Of a DNA stretch of 64,000 nucleotides, positions 26,078-35,436 are shown in pieces; within the stretch, counting starts at the first letter, position 1; every line of letters starts with the position of its first letter. Where the stretch lies: assembly GCF_000711735.1 (NCBI RefSeq), contig NZ_JONL01000005.1, positions 1 to 64,000 on the forward strand, in the 5' to 3' direction. Made by a program: the position numbers and the translations under genes. The notes below the pieces were generated by a model, which saw only the letters and a list, made by a program, of their open reading frames with translations, ran no database searches and was not told the DNA's origin. Origin of the DNA: Maridesulfovibrio frigidus DSM 17176. Its GTDB lineage: Bacteria; Desulfobacterota; Desulfovibrionia; Desulfovibrionales; Desulfovibrionaceae.

Positions 26078-26836
26078 CTAAGCGCTAAGGCTTAGCGGCC
26101 CTTTTTTGCGGTAGCATTTTGAATGTTTTTCAGCATAAACCTGTCTGCAATTTGTATTTGGTGAAACAGACAGAGGATGCCCACCGTTCTGCCTGCCTAT
26201 GAGCAGCAAAGCTCCATAGCTGATAACAAGAAGAGTAAGCGAAAGCATACCTGCCGCACCATAATCGAGGGTTTCTGTATGTTCAAAAATGGCTATGGAA
26301 ACAACGCGTGTTGAGCCTGGAATAGAGCCTCCGATCATAAGAGCTACCCCGAACTCTCCCACAGTATGTGCGAAAATAAGGGCCGCTGAGGCAGTTATTC
26401 CGCCCACAACATTAGGTAGCGTGACATATATAAATGTCTGAAACGGATTCATCCCTAAAGCTCGGGAAGCTTCTATTATTCCCGGATCAACCTTTTCAAA
26501 GGCCGCCCGCATGGGAAGGATTCCGAAAGGTAAACTATATAGAATGGAGCCGAATACCAGCCCGCTAAAAGAAAAAGTCAGACTTGAACCCGTCAATGAT
26601 TTCCATGTTCCACCGATAAACGACTGCGGCCCAAGAACAAAAAGCAATATAAAGCCGAGCACGGTTGGTGGTAAAACCATAGGAAGATTACAGGCCGCTT
26701 CAATGAAGCGTTTACCCGGCATATTTCCGCGCGCAAGACTGTGCGCAAGCGGTAAACATATAACTAGAAGTATCGGAGTCACCACTAAGGCAAGTTTTAC
26801 GGTCACCCATAAAGATGACAAGTCCATATTACTCAT
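26078..26836 (-). CDS. modB: Molybdate ABC transporter permease
   Basis: 252 residues from ATG 26836, which overlaps the end of modA by 8 bases; AAAGGAG lies 8 bp before it. Five or so membrane helices, with the EAA loop EASRALGMNPFQTFIYVTLPNVVGG that docks to the ATPase, as in ModB. A 30-residue Lys/Ser-rich tail extends past the usual end. Moves molybdate (or tungstate) across the inner membrane. No ATPase gene (modC) is in this window. Confidence 0.9.
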   Translation of the reverse strand: MSNMDLSSLWVTVKLALVVTPILLVICLPLAHSLARGNMPGKRFIEAACNLPMVLPPTVLGFILLFVLGPQSFIGGTWKSLTGSSLTFSFSGLVFGSILYSLPFGILPMRAAFEKVDPGIIEASRALGMNPFQTFIYVTLPNVVGGITASAALIFAHTVGEFGVALMIGGSIPGSTRVVSIAIFEHTETLDYGAAGMLSLTLLVISYGALLLIGRQNGGHPLSVSPNTNCRQVYAEKHSKCYRKKGPLSLSA

Positions 26837-27569
26837 AGCCATACTCCTTTATAACCTCGCGGACGGAGGGAGTTTTCATCCATGCCAAGAATGCGCCGGA
26901 CTCAGAAACTTTACCTGATTTAATAATGGCCACGGACTGCTTAACCTTACCAGCTTCGGGAATAGCCCAATATTTACCTTCCATACCTTTACCCGACAGA
27001 GCCTGCGAAAGAGCAATAAATCCGGCCTCTGCGGAACCGGAATATGCAAACTGAAACGCAACTCCGACACTTTTCCCGAACACCAGCTTGGGTGTAAGTT
27101 TATCAAGAAGACCGACCTTAATCAGTGCTTCCTGAGCAGCAGATCCGTATGGGGCTGTCTTAGGATTAGAAATAGCAACATGTTCTATCTTAGATGAAAG
27201 AACCGCTTCCTTCCAATCAAGAGCCTCTGCCAGCCCTTTATCGGAAGACCAGAGAACCGCCTTTCCTGTTGCATACAACAACGGCTTTTCAGCTAGGCCG
27301 GAAGTATATAAAAGATCCGGGCGTTTTTCATCGGCCGCAAAAAATAAATCATAAGGAGCGCCGTTGGTAATCTGTCCATAGAGCATTCCTGTTGAGCCGA
27401 AAGAGCAAAGGATTTCATTACCTGTTTCCTTTTCATACATCACAGCAAGTTGTTTCATAGCTCCTGTGAAATTTGCAGCGCAACCAACGGTAAGACTTGC
27501 AGCACTTACCGCTTGAGAGGTTAAACAAATCCATAAAAGGGCAAGTAGAACTCTTTTGAATAAGGTCAT
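26829..27569 (-). CDS. modA: Molybdate-binding periplasmic protein
   Basis: 246 residues from ATG 27569 with GGAGG 7 bp upstream. Signal peptide (LFKRVLLALLWICLTSQAVSA). The mature protein starts ASLTVGCAANFTGAMKQLA and has SFGSTGMLYGQITNGAPYDLFFAADEKRP, TGKAVLWSSDKG and the NPKTAPYGSAAQEAL segment, all typical of ModA-family oxyanion binding. It captures molybdate or tungstate for ModB. Next to nifV, it would supply Mo for nitrogenase and perhaps for the formate dehydrogenase. Confidence 0.93.
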   Translation of the reverse strand: MTLFKRVLLALLWICLTSQAVSAASLTVGCAANFTGAMKQLAVMYEKETGNEILCSFGSTGMLYGQITNGAPYDLFFAADEKRPDLLYTSGLAEKPLLYATGKAVLWSSDKGLAEALDWKEAVLSSKIEHVAISNPKTAPYGSAAQEALIKVGLLDKLTPKLVFGKSVGVAFQFAYSGSAEAGFIALSQALSGKGMEGKYWAIPEAGKVKQSVAIIKSGKVSESGAFLAWMKTPSVREVIKEYGYE

Positions 27570-27715
27570 ATGGATCCTCCAAAGTTTGCCTGCACCCAGT
27601 TCCACAGGTCGCTGTAATCAAAAAACAGCTTTAATACACTCGAAAAATAGAAGCCGCCGCCCGCGACTAATTATTAGGACAATCTGACGCCTACATCAGG
27701 TATTACCATTTCTCT

Positions 27716-28831
27716 TTAATTTTCTGACTGAGTCAGATTCAACAGCTCCCCCTTGGTAAGCGGACGCTCAAGTTCACATGATAGTTTCCTTACAGCTTGT
27801 GTAAGGGCGGAAAGATCTCGCCCGGAAATATCCCGGATGAACGAGTCCAAACCGCAATCGCTTAATGCCGAAACGACCGCAGCTCTACCGCTCTTACCTC
27901 CAACTGCCAGCTTGCGGGTTTTGCCCACACGCTCTGGATTATATGGTTCGAATAATTCGGGTGATTTGCTTAATGCATGGGCGTGCAAACCAGATTCACA
28001 CGCAAAAATATCGGTACCAACAACGGCTTTTGTGCGCGCAATAGGAACTCCAGCTGCGTTTGATACGAAGCTGCAGAGATCCATTAACGCTTCCGTAGAA
28101 TATTTATGGCTATCATTTTTGAGAGCAAGGTATGCAACTAGTTCTTCAGTAGCAGCAATGCCGGCCCGCTCTCCGATCCCCAGCACACTGACGTCTACAT
28201 ATTTTGCGCCCGAAGCAAGAGCAGTTACAGCATTCCCTGTCGCCATGCCGAAATCGTCATGACAATGGACCGCAAAATCGATGTTGATCTGGCTGCTGAA
28301 CAGCTGCACCAAATGTTCAGTAGTTTTTGGAGTAAGCTGGCCAAGTGAATCTGCAAGACGAACCCGTGATGCTCCTGAAATTTTCGCGAGCAAAGCTACT
28401 GTCAGTGCAAAACCTTCATCGGCCCTTGATAGATCTTCAAGACCGATAGAGACATATTCGATGCCGTTATCTAGTGCGACCTTTACAGTATGAGTCAGCT
28501 TCTTCAGCAATCCATCACGATCAGTGCTCAGCCTCTTCTCTATATGAAGGTCTGAAACGGGAACACCTATATTGATACGATCAATCGGGAGCATGGAAAC
28601 TTTAATAATGTCCGCTTCACGGCAGGGGCTCCATACGCTGAGCTTTGCATTCCCTTTTAATGAACGGGCATACTCGGCGAGTTCAAGCAAATCATCCTGT
28701 CCAACCCATCCAAGTTCTATCTCATCCACACCTAGAGCCATAAGCCCTGAAACAATGCGCTTGCGAGTATCTATATTAAAGTAAGCACCGAACAACTGTG
28801 CGCCTTCTCTTAGTGTTGTATCTATCAACAT
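27716..28831 (-). CDS. nifV: Homocitrate synthase NifV
   Basis: 371 residues from ATG 28831 (AAGGAG 7 bp upstream); a start at 28861 would lie upstream of the predicted transcription start. DTTLREGAQLFG is the DRE-TIM metallolyase start motif (usual DxTLRDGxQ), and VHCHDDFGMATGNAVTA supplies the metal-binding His residues. It condenses acetyl-CoA with 2-oxoglutarate to homocitrate, the organic part of FeMo-co. Divergent from nifH with its own sigma-54 promoter. Confidence 0.93.
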   Translation of the reverse strand: MLIDTTLREGAQLFGAYFNIDTRKRIVSGLMALGVDEIELGWVGQDDLLELAEYARSLKGNAKLSVWSPCREADIIKVSMLPIDRINIGVPVSDLHIEKRLSTDRDGLLKKLTHTVKVALDNGIEYVSIGLEDLSRADEGFALTVALLAKISGASRVRLADSLGQLTPKTTEHLVQLFSSQINIDFAVHCHDDFGMATGNAVTALASGAKYVDVSVLGIGERAGIAATEELVAYLALKNDSHKYSTEALMDLCSFVSNAAGVPIARTKAVVGTDIFACESGLHAHALSKSPELFEPYNPERVGKTRKLAVGGKSGRAAVVSALSDCGLDSFIRDISGRDLSALTQAVRKLSCELERPLTKGELLNLTQSEN

Positions 28832-28868
28832 GGCTGGCTCCTTGTAGTTTAGTAGATACACTTACTAA

Positions 28869-28883
28869 GCACGTACGATGCCA
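28869..28883 (-). promoter_or_regulatory. Sigma-54 promoter of nifV
   Basis: On the minus strand TGGCATCGTACGTGC: GG and GC separated by exactly 10 bases, as in the TGGCAC-N5-TTGC consensus. Lies about 38 bases before the nifV ATG. Confidence 0.7.
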
Positions 28884-28961
28884 AGTCCATCTCATCCTAT
28901 ATCATGCTTAAATAACAACACTTACTGAAAGACTCCCGCCTCAACTTAAAAAACACACTTT

Positions 28962-29045
28962 TGTAGGAAGATACATTTTCGTATGTGATTTGTGTAGGTT
29001 CCTACGTTTTGTGTAGATTCCTTACAAAGTGTATTTCTACACACA
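28962..29045. promoter_or_regulatory. Tandem NifA-type activator sites shared by nifV and nifH
   Basis: Four imperfect palindromes: TGTAGGAAGATACA (28962-28975), GTAGGTTCCTAC (28994-29005, perfect), GTAGATTCCTTAC (29013-29025) and TGTATTTCTACA (29030-29041). The last also reads as TGT-N10-ACA at 29030-29045, the classical NifA site. They stand about 40-125 bases upstream of the nifH -24 element and 80-175 from the nifV one, a normal range for enhancer sites. Most have arms spaced closer than N10, so the local NifA may prefer a GTAGGnnCCTAC-like site. Confidence 0.7.
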
Positions 29046-29085
29046 AACATATACATTTCAGACACTTAATATCATAAATCAAGTT

Positions 29086-29100
29086 TGGCACGCGTATTGC
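29086..29100 (+). promoter_or_regulatory. Sigma-54 promoter of the nifH operon
   Basis: TGGCACGCGTATTGC, an exact match to TGGCAC-N5-TTGC, about 62 bases before nifH. Confidence 0.92.
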
Positions 29101-29143
29101 CTTATGAGAGTCAGCATCAACGAAAATTTAAACCTAAAAATAA

Positions 29144-30001
<858 letters not shown>

Positions 30002-30051
30002 GTCCCACTCTGTATAACTCTACTCACAACCCAGAATAGGAGAACAAGATT

Positions 30052-30396
30052 ATGATCATGGTAAGAGCAATTGTAAGACCCGAAAAAGCAGACGACGTCC
30101 TAGCAGCCCTCATGGACAATGGATTTCCAGCCGTCACAAAATATTCAGTAGCTGGCCGCGGTAAACAGCGCGGCATCAAAATCGGCGAAGTGACTTACGA
30201 CGAAATCCCTAAAACTATGCTCATGAGTGTAGTTAAGGCTGTCGACAAAGACTTTGTAATCGACACCATCATGGACGCTGCAAGATCAGGAACCAAAGGA
30301 GCTTTCGGAGACGGTAAGATCTTTGTTTCAGAAGTTGGCGATGTCTACACTATCAGCTCCGGCGTAAAAGAAGGAGCCACAGAGGGAGACGCGTAA
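30052..30396 (+). CDS. nifI1: PII-family regulator NifI1
   Basis: 114 residues. MVRAIVRPEKADDVLAALMDNGFPAVTKYSVAGRGKQRGI is the PII start with a T-loop unlike GlnB, and DTIMDAARSGTKGAFGDGKIFV is the PII signature region. Between nifH and nifD, NifI1 acts with NifI2 to switch off NifDK when fixed nitrogen is available (known from Methanococcus maripaludis). Its stop codon overlaps the nifI2 start by one base. Confidence 0.95.
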   Translation: MIMVRAIVRPEKADDVLAALMDNGFPAVTKYSVAGRGKQRGIKIGEVTYDEIPKTMLMSVVKAVDKDFVIDTIMDAARSGTKGAFGDGKIFVSEVGDVYTISSGVKEGATEGDA

Positions 30397-30770
30397 TGAA
30401 GGAAATAGTCGCAGTAGTGCGGATGAACATGATGAACCGCACCAAAGCAGCTTTAGACGAAGCAGGCGTAGATGCCTTCTTCGCACACGAAGCTCAGGGA
30501 CGAGGAAAAGGATTCGTAAACACAGCTCTTCTTGAAGGAGCTGAAAGCGGATATGAAGAAGCTGCAGCAATGCTCGGCGAAAAAGGGAAACTTTACCCTA
30601 AACGTATTTTGACAGTCGTAGTGCCGGACAATGCAGTCGACGAAGTTGTCGAAACCATCATCAAAGCTAACCAAACTGGCAAACCCGGCGACGGAAAAAT
30701 ATTTGTAACATCTCTCGGAGATGCGGTCCGTGTAAGAACAGCCGAAACAGGCGAAAGTTCCATCGTTTAA
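30396..30770 (+). CDS. nifI2: PII-family regulator NifI2
   Basis: 124 residues, start overlapping the nifI1 stop (TAATG). MKEIVAVVRMNMMNRTKAALDEAGVDAFFAHEAQGRGKGF and the IIKANQTGKPGDGKIFV region mark it as the second PII partner. It carries the longer, E-rich T-loop typical of NifI2 and would bind 2-oxoglutarate and ATP. It would form the inhibitor complex with NifI1. Confidence 0.95.
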   Translation: MKEIVAVVRMNMMNRTKAALDEAGVDAFFAHEAQGRGKGFVNTALLEGAESGYEEAAAMLGEKGKLYPKRILTVVVPDNAVDEVVETIIKANQTGKPGDGKIFVTSLGDAVRVRTAETGESSIV

Positions 30771-30790
30771 GCACCAAGGAGATTAGGAAA

Positions 30791-32431
30791 ATGACTAAAA
30801 CTAAGAAAATGGTGCAGTGGAATCCCACCGATATCAAGGAAGAGATACTCTCGAAGTATCCTCCGAAGGTGGCTAGAAAACGCGCCAAGCAGATAATGAT
30901 CAATGAAGCATCAGGGGGCGAAGCAGCCTCTTCTGAAATCGTAGCAAACGTTCGTACCATTCCCGGCATTATCACCATGCGTGGTTGTACTTATGCAGGT
31001 TGTAAGGGCGTTATCATGGGACCGACCCGTGACATCCTAAACATCGTTCACGGTCCTGTAGGATGTAGTTTTTATGCATGGCTGACTAGACGTAACCAGA
31101 CAGATGCAGGCCCTGACGGCGATAATTACATCCCATACTGCCTTACAACAGATATGCAGGATCAGGACATCATCTTCGGTGGAGAAAAGAAACTAGAAGC
31201 TGCAATCAGAGAAGCTTACGACCTGTTCCACCCTAAAGGTATCTGTATTTTCGCAACCTGCCCGGTTGGTTTAATCGGTGATGACATTCACGCTGTAGCA
31301 AGAAAAATGTCTGCTGAATATGAAGATTGCAACGTATTTGCATTCTCCTGTGAAGGTTACAAGGGAGTTTCTCAGTCAGCTGGTCACCATATAGCAAACA
31401 ATCAGGTTTTTACTCACCTCGTTGGTGAAAACACTACACCTAAAGAAGGCGACTACAAAATCAACCTTCTCGGTGAATATAACATTGGTGGTGACGGTTT
31501 CGAAATCGACCGCATCCTTAAGAAATGTGGAATATCAAACATATCCACTTTCTCCGGTAACTCCACATACGACCAGTTTGCATCCGCTCAGCATGCGGAC
31601 CTCAGCTGCGTAATGTGTCACCGCTCCATCAACTACGTCGCAGATATGCTTGAAACTAAGTACGGCATTCCATGGATCAAAGTAAACTTCATCGGCGCAA
31701 AAAGTACCGCCAAGTCACTACGCAAAATTGGTGAATACTTCGGAGACGAAGCTCTCATCAAAAAAATAAACGACGTTATCGCAGAAGAAATGCCTGAAGT
31801 TGAAGCAATCTCTGCTGAAGTCCGCACTCGCACCGAAGGCAAGACAGCAATGATCTACGTCGGTGGATCCCGTGCACATCACTATCAGGATCTGTTCGCT
31901 GAAATGGGTATGAAAACTATCTCCGCCGGTTACGAATTCGCTCATCGCGATGATTATGAAGGCCGTGAAGTCATTCCAAGTTTAAAAGTAGACTCAGATT
32001 CCCGTAATATAGAAGAACTCACAATTGAAGCAGACGAGAAACTCTACAACCCGCGTAAAACTTCAGACGAAGTGAAAGCTCTCGAAGCTGCCGGATTCAA
32101 GTTCAAAGAGTATGACGGACTAAACAGAGATATGGATAACGGATCCATCATTATCGATGACCTGAACCAGTACGAAGCCGAAAAACTTGTTGAAATATTG
32201 AAACCTGATGTTTTCTGTGCGGGTATTAAAGAAAAATACTCAATCCAGAAGCTGGGTGTTCCTATGAAGCAGCTCCACAGTTATGACTCCGGCGGACCAT
32301 ACGCAGGATTCAAAGGAGCAGTTAATTTCTATCATGAAATGGACCGCTTGGTTAACAGCAAGGTTTGGAGCTACATGAAAGCTCCTTGGCAGGAGAACCC
32401 CGAACTCACCGCTACGTTCGTGTGGGAATAA
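30791..32431 (+). CDS. nifD: Nitrogenase MoFe protein alpha chain NifD
   Basis: 546 residues, AAGGAG before ATG. P-cluster Cys in RGCTYAGCKG, HGPVGCSF and FATCPVGLIGDD; the FeMo-co Cys lies in the CVMCHRSINY region and the His ligand in PMKQLHSYDSGGPY. An extra segment at about 380-440 matches the insert of clostridial-type NifD. With NifK it reduces N2 to ammonia. Cotranscribed with the nifI pair and nifK (16 bases apart). Confidence 0.97.
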   Translation: MTKTKKMVQWNPTDIKEEILSKYPPKVARKRAKQIMINEASGGEAASSEIVANVRTIPGIITMRGCTYAGCKGVIMGPTRDILNIVHGPVGCSFYAWLTRRNQTDAGPDGDNYIPYCLTTDMQDQDIIFGGEKKLEAAIREAYDLFHPKGICIFATCPVGLIGDDIHAVARKMSAEYEDCNVFAFSCEGYKGVSQSAGHHIANNQVFTHLVGENTTPKEGDYKINLLGEYNIGGDGFEIDRILKKCGISNISTFSGNSTYDQFASAQHADLSCVMCHRSINYVADMLETKYGIPWIKVNFIGAKSTAKSLRKIGEYFGDEALIKKINDVIAEEMPEVEAISAEVRTRTEGKTAMIYVGGSRAHHYQDLFAEMGMKTISAGYEFAHRDDYEGREVIPSLKVDSDSRNIEELTIEADEKLYNPRKTSDEVKALEAAGFKFKEYDGLNRDMDNGSIIIDDLNQYEAEKLVEILKPDVFCAGIKEKYSIQKLGVPMKQLHSYDSGGPYAGFKGAVNFYHEMDRLVNSKVWSYMKAPWQENPELTATFVWE

Positions 32432-32447
32432 TAGGAGAGAATAGAAA

Positions 32448-33821
32448 ATGTTACTCAGACACACCCCCACAGAAGTTAGTGAACGCAAGGCCCTGATGAT
32501 CAATCCGGCCAAGACTTGTCAGCCAATCGGAGCCATGTATGCAGCTCTCGGCATCCACGGATGTTTGCCGCACAGCCATGGTTCACAGGGTTGCTGTGCT
32601 TACCATAGATCAGCTTTAACAAGACACTATAAAGAACCGGTTTCAGCCTCGACCAGTTCCTTCACAGAAGGCGCATCAGTATTCGGAGGACAGGCAAACC
32701 TGCTACAGGCGATTGAAAACATCTTCACCGTTTACGAACCTGAAGTAATCGCAGTTCACACCACTTGTCTCTCAGAAACAATTGGTGATGACCTCAAGCA
32801 GATTGCACATAAAGCTCAGAAAGACGGGAAAATACCTGAAGGTAAATTCGTCATCGGAGCACCAACTCCAAGTTACGTTGGTTCACACGTCACAGGGTTC
32901 AGCAACATGGTTAAAGCCATGGCTCAGCTTGCAACTCCAGGCACACCAAAGAACGGAAAAGTTAATATTATTCCGGGCTGGGTTGAACCTTCTGACATGA
33001 AAGAAATTAAACGTTTAGCCTCAATGATGGACATCAAAATAACTTTGTTCCCCGATACTTCAGGAGTGCTTGATTCACCCCTGACCGGCGAATACAAGAT
33101 GTTCCCTGAAGGCGGCGTAACAATGAAAGAGCTTAAGGACACAGGCGGCGCAACCGGAACTCTCGCACTAGGCGAATGGTGTTCCGCAGACGCAGCACGC
33201 TGGCTCGACTCTAAGTGCAAAGTACCTTGCACCGTTCTGGACATGCCTTTCGGACTCGCTGCAACTGACCGTTTCGTAGACGTTCTCCGCACCGTAGCAG
33301 GCGTAAGTGTTCCAGATTCAATTGCTAACGAACGCGGTCAGCTTGTCGACCTTATCTCCGACATGCACCAGTACTTCTACGGCAAAAAGGTAGCTATCTT
33401 CGGTGATCCAGATCAGCTCATCTCCATGTGTGAATTCCTTCGTTCCATCGACATGATCCCAGTTCATGTCATCACAGGAACACCGGGTAAAGCATTCGAG
33501 AAACGCATCAGAGAAATCACTGCCGATATGCCGGGTGAAGTTAATGTTAAAGCGAAAGGCGACCTATTCCAGCTCCACCAGTGGATCAAGAATGAGCCTG
33601 TCGATCTCCTCATCGGAAACTCATACGGAAAGTATGTTGCCCGTGACGAAGATATTCCATTCCTCCGTTGGGGATTCCCGATCCTTGATCGTCAGGGACA
33701 TCAGTACTTCCCGACTGTAGGCTACAAAGGCGGACTCCGTCTGCTCGAATCAATTCTGAATCTTCTACTCGATCGCAAAGATCGTGACGAACCAGAAGAA
33801 AGCTTCGAACTCGTACTTTAA
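32448..33821 (+). CDS. nifK: Nitrogenase MoFe protein beta chain NifK
   Basis: 457 residues, GGAGAG before ATG. P-cluster Cys in KTCQPIGAMYAALG, HGSQGCCAYHR and HTTCLSETIGDDL, and the ERGQLVDLISDMH stretch typical of NifK. The N-terminal extension found in Azotobacter NifK is absent, as in anaerobes. A palindromic element lies after its stop. Confidence 0.97.
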   Translation: MLLRHTPTEVSERKALMINPAKTCQPIGAMYAALGIHGCLPHSHGSQGCCAYHRSALTRHYKEPVSASTSSFTEGASVFGGQANLLQAIENIFTVYEPEVIAVHTTCLSETIGDDLKQIAHKAQKDGKIPEGKFVIGAPTPSYVGSHVTGFSNMVKAMAQLATPGTPKNGKVNIIPGWVEPSDMKEIKRLASMMDIKITLFPDTSGVLDSPLTGEYKMFPEGGVTMKELKDTGGATGTLALGEWCSADAARWLDSKCKVPCTVLDMPFGLAATDRFVDVLRTVAGVSVPDSIANERGQLVDLISDMHQYFYGKKVAIFGDPDQLISMCEFLRSIDMIPVHVITGTPGKAFEKRIREITADMPGEVNVKAKGDLFQLHQWIKNEPVDLLIGNSYGKYVARDEDIPFLRWGFPILDRQGHQYFPTVGYKGGLRLLESILNLLLDRKDRDEPEESFELVL

Positions 33822-33831
33822 GAGAAGAAAT

Positions 33832-33898
33832 GCCTCCGGCGGCTGGGGGGAACTTTTTGAAAAAAGGTTCCCCCCAGACCCCCCTCAAAAACTTTTAT
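33832..33898. repeat. GC-rich palindromic repeat between nifK and the nifB-like gene
   Basis: GCCTCCGGCGG, then CTGGGGGGAAC (33843-33853) and GTTCCCCCCAG (33867-33877) around TTTTTGAAAAAAG, then CCCCCC and CAAAAACTTTT. I recognise this layout as a common dispersed repeat of Desulfovibrio genomes. It might lower downstream transcription or stabilise the nifHDK message. Confidence 0.75.
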
Positions 33899-33938
33899 CG
33901 GGCTGAACAAATAATTTTTTAAGCAGGAACATAGCGCC

Positions 33939-35084
33939 ATGACAGATTCAAGTTCAACATACTCATCACATCCTTGCTTCGGTCCTTCTGCCCGTAAGTC
34001 TGTAGATAGAATTCACCTGCCAGTTGCGCCTCGTGCAAATTCGCGAATTCGCTACAGTTCTGTTGAAAAAATTCAGGAAGCAATTCGGCCTGAAGCAGCA
34101 CTCAGCTGGCTTGAAGTTGTTATCGCAGATGGACGCGAAATTGGAGTTGTTGGGATCACAGGTCCCGGTGATCCCCTAGTTATCCCCGAATTAACTTTTC
34201 AGACTTTGGAACTGGTCAAAGAAAAGTATCCGGACATGTCCCTTTGCATGACCACACTTGGAATAGGGGGAGATGTTCACGCGGAAAAACTCGCGAAACT
34301 AGGCATGTCCCATGTCACCCTTCTTGTAGATGCTCTGAGCCCCGAAATGGCTGAAGAACTTTATGCTTGGATCAGGCCTTCCAAGAAGAATATGCCCATA
34401 AAGGAAGCGGCATCATTACTGATAAGCGAACAGGCTAATGCAGTGAAGGCTTTCAAAGCAGCCGGACTGACTGTGAAAATTAACACCACAGTTTACCCCG
34501 AAAACATTAAGCACATCGGTGAAATAGCTCAGTCCATGAAAGAACTTGGCGCAGACATTATGGCTGTCACTCCTTTCATTGCTAACGATGATGATCAGTC
34601 TGCTCCGCTTGAAACAACTAGTAGCGAAATGATGGCTACAGCACGCGACCTTGCAGGTAAATACATGGAACTTATGCCCGAATGGGATGAATGCGGTTCC
34701 TTAGTAAAAGATGAAGAAACAAACATGTTGCCTAAGCCGACTAAGGAAAGACCAAATGTCGCGGCAGTTAGTTCTAACGGCATGGATGTCGACATGCACC
34801 TCGGCCACGCTGCAAAAATTTTGATTTATGGACCGCGCGAAGATGGTTTGGCCTGCCTCCTTGAAACACGCATGGCTCCAAAAGCTGGCAGTGGATCTTC
34901 AAGATGGGAAGAGCTGAGTGAATTGCTAAATGACTGTTTCATCCTGCTCACTGCAAGTGCCGGCGACAGTCCAAAGAAAATTTTAAGCCAAAGCGGCTTA
35001 CGCGTCGAAGTCACCGACGAAAACGTAGAAGGCATGGTTGATGCCATTTACGGTGGCGGCAAAAAGAAAAAGTGTAAGAAGTAA
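33939..35084 (+). CDS. NifB paralog lacking all radical-SAM cysteines
   Basis: 381 residues. It follows NifB (38707-39975) in order: SHPCFGPSARKSVDRIHLPVAP against HPCFNKETAGSCGRVHLPIAP, then GITGPGDPL, LGMSHVTLLVDALSP, LGADIMAVTPFI and a NifX-like C-terminal domain (NVAAVSSNGMDVDMHLGHA). But the CNIQCNYC cluster motif is replaced by ANSRIRYS, and the later Cys pair (HCKRCRADAVGLLGDD) by DECGSLVKDEE, so it cannot hold the catalytic [4Fe-4S] clusters. The frame is intact and the C terminus is lysine-rich (GGGKKKKCKK). Position inside the nif operon suggests a non-catalytic role, for example a cofactor carrier or NifB partner. Confidence 0.8.
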   Translation: MTDSSSTYSSHPCFGPSARKSVDRIHLPVAPRANSRIRYSSVEKIQEAIRPEAALSWLEVVIADGREIGVVGITGPGDPLVIPELTFQTLELVKEKYPDMSLCMTTLGIGGDVHAEKLAKLGMSHVTLLVDALSPEMAEELYAWIRPSKKNMPIKEAASLLISEQANAVKAFKAAGLTVKINTTVYPENIKHIGEIAQSMKELGADIMAVTPFIANDDDQSAPLETTSSEMMATARDLAGKYMELMPEWDECGSLVKDEETNMLPKPTKERPNVAAVSSNGMDVDMHLGHAAKILIYGPREDGLACLLETRMAPKAGSGSSRWEELSELLNDCFILLTASAGDSPKKILSQSGLRVEVTDENVEGMVDAIYGGGKKKKCKK

Positions 35085-35124
35085 CAAACCGTAAAAAATA
35101 AAGATTTTAATAGGAGATTAGAAA

Positions 35125-35427
35125 ATGGCTACACCAGAAAAAATGATCCTTTGTTGTCAGAGTTTTAGAGCAGGCGGAGATCCTAAAGGCATTTGCCACA
35201 AACAGACTGAAGGTTTTTTACAGTATATCGAAGAAGAAACAATTGATCGCGGCATTGATGCTCTTGTTGTTGCAACCACTTGTCTCAAGCAGTGTGAAGC
35301 TGGTCCGGTTCTCGTTATTCAGCCTGAAAACTGGTGGTTCAAAGGTGTTGATTCAGAAGAAGCTATCGACGAAATCCTTGATAGCCTCGAAGACGGCGAA
35401 CCTTGTGCTAAATACTTAATTTCCTAA
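35125..35427 (+). CDS. Nif-associated [2Fe-2S] thioredoxin-like ferredoxin
   Basis: 100 residues, TAGGAG before ATG. The order CCQSFRAGGDPKGIC and TTCLKQCEAGPVLVIQP gives Cys at CX(12-13)C and CX3C, the ligand pattern of thioredoxin-fold [2Fe-2S] ferredoxins. WWFKGVD and a helical tail follow. It probably carries electrons for cofactor assembly or to nitrogenase; partners unknown. Confidence 0.88.
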   Translation: MATPEKMILCCQSFRAGGDPKGICHKQTEGFLQYIEEETIDRGIDALVVATTCLKQCEAGPVLVIQPENWWFKGVDSEEAIDEILDSLEDGEPCAKYLIS

Positions 35428-35436
35428 GAAGCGAAA

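Noticed and set aside
33939-35084. Cys-less NifB as a sequencing frameshift of NifB
   Set aside because: The missing Cys region is substituted, not shifted, and the frame continues normally on both sides.
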